Shown here one piece after another: positions 63,140-63,391 of a stretch of 63,391 bases of DNA (position 1 is its first letter; each line of letters starts with the position of its first letter). The position numbers and the translations under genes are program-made. This DNA comes from Psychrobacter piscatorii (GTDB lineage: Bacteria > Pseudomonadota > Gammaproteobacteria > Pseudomonadales > Moraxellaceae): assembly GCF_001444505.1 (NCBI RefSeq), contig NZ_LNDJ01000129.1, positions 1-63,391 of the forward strand, written 5' to 3'. The notes below the pieces were generated by a model. It was not told the DNA's origin. It was given only the letters and a program-made list of their open reading frames with translations, and ran no database searches.

Positions 63140-63217
63140 ATGAGTCGTCTATGTTATCGACTAATTAAGACAATCGGCTAATTAAAACAACCAGCTGATT
63201 AAGACGACTCATTTTTT
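63140..63217 (+). terminator. Terminator of ispB with repeats in the loop
   Basis: ATGAGTCGTCT (63140-63150) and AGACGACTCAT (63202-63212) pair perfectly over 11 bp, followed by a T-tract. The about 50-nt loop consists mainly of 17-bp repeats. Confidence 0.8.
63158..63208. repeat. Three 17-bp tandem repeats in the ispB terminator loop
   Basis: CGACTAATTAAGACAAT, CGGCTAATTAAAACAAC and CAGCTGATTAAGACGAC follow without spacers; the last overlaps the terminator stem. Confidence 0.85.
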
Positions 63218-63391
63218 AGCAGTGCTTTTAGCAATCAATGAACAGCAATCCCATAACTTAAAAGCGCCACTCTTCAAAAACCTATTCTCTTCAAAACCAA
63301 CGTACCAGTTAAATAGTTACCTTTCTTTAAGTTTTATAAATCTTTGCAGTACTATAATCATGTAAACCCCACTCTCAACTTGAAATAAGCA

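Overview
The window looks like chromosomal core sequence from a gammaproteobacterium of the Moraxellaceae, most likely Psychrobacter. This rests on protein resemblance (UbiE/UbiJ/UbiB, LolA, PilS/PilR, LpxH, LpxL and CcmFGHI types), a moderate-to-low GC content, AT-rich intergenic regions and recognisable 6S RNA. The genus is an inference; no rRNA or tRNA is present to anchor it. I see 58 protein genes, one small RNA gene, about 20 intrinsic terminators, several short tandem repeats and one candidate miniature inverted-repeat element. There is no prophage, complete insertion sequence, CRISPR array or recognisable defence island.

Layout. 1-7.3 kb: glutathione peroxidase, msrB, an unusual XRE-HTH/AlaA aminotransferase fusion, a PiT phosphate transporter and a two-domain PPK2 polyphosphate kinase. 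7.6-13.6 kb: a helical protein of unknown function, the ubiE-ubiJ-ubiB ubiquinone cluster and a GlcD/Dld-type FAD oxidase. 13.6-20.3 kb: ruvB and ruvA (separated by a terminator), fba, an Ala-rich lipoprotein, pgk, a DksA-like zinc protein and thiE. 20.3-27.7 kb: pbpG, a GacA-type regulator directly followed by pilS and pilR, then a CtpA-type protease. 27.9-34.5 kb: gpmI, 6S RNA, fxsA, ruvC, a META/DUF4377 lipoprotein, a GST and a 1-Cys peroxiredoxin. 34.6-43.1 kb: a PLD-like protein with a C-terminal helical/winged domain, glnS, ppiB, lpxH, orn, rsgA, rhodanese, grxC and secB. 43.3-50.4 kb: adk, ccmFGHI and a DUF445 membrane protein. 50.8-63.2 kb: mrdA (PBP2), rsmD, rplM-rpsI, lpxL, trpS, an O-methyltransferase, scpA-scpB, lolA, rplU-rpmA and ispB.

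How the genes work together. Respiratory quinone synthesis is represented twice (ispB makes the octaprenyl tail; ubiE/J/B act late in ring modification). Three glycolytic genes (fba, pgk, gpmI) lie on the minus strand within 15 kb. Envelope genes are scattered singly (pbpG, mrdA, lpxH, lpxL, lolA, secB, fxsA), as are redox-defence genes (gpx, msrB, prx, grxC, gst). All three ruv genes are present but not in one operon. ccmFGHI encodes the haem-ligation half of cytochrome c maturation; ccmABCDE are not in the window.

The observations most worth a second look are: the XRE-AlaA fusion, which has an internal start that recreates a standard AlaA, and the cluster of TGCAAG motifs before it; the 147-bp palindromic element after rpsI; 6S RNA with its own sigma70 promoter and terminator; the PLD-like/winged-helix protein; the gacA-pilS-pilR arrangement with an expanded PilR linker; and repeated 15-17 bp tandem duplications in intergenic DNA, one of them inside a terminator loop. 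I did not find a convincing new multi-gene system.
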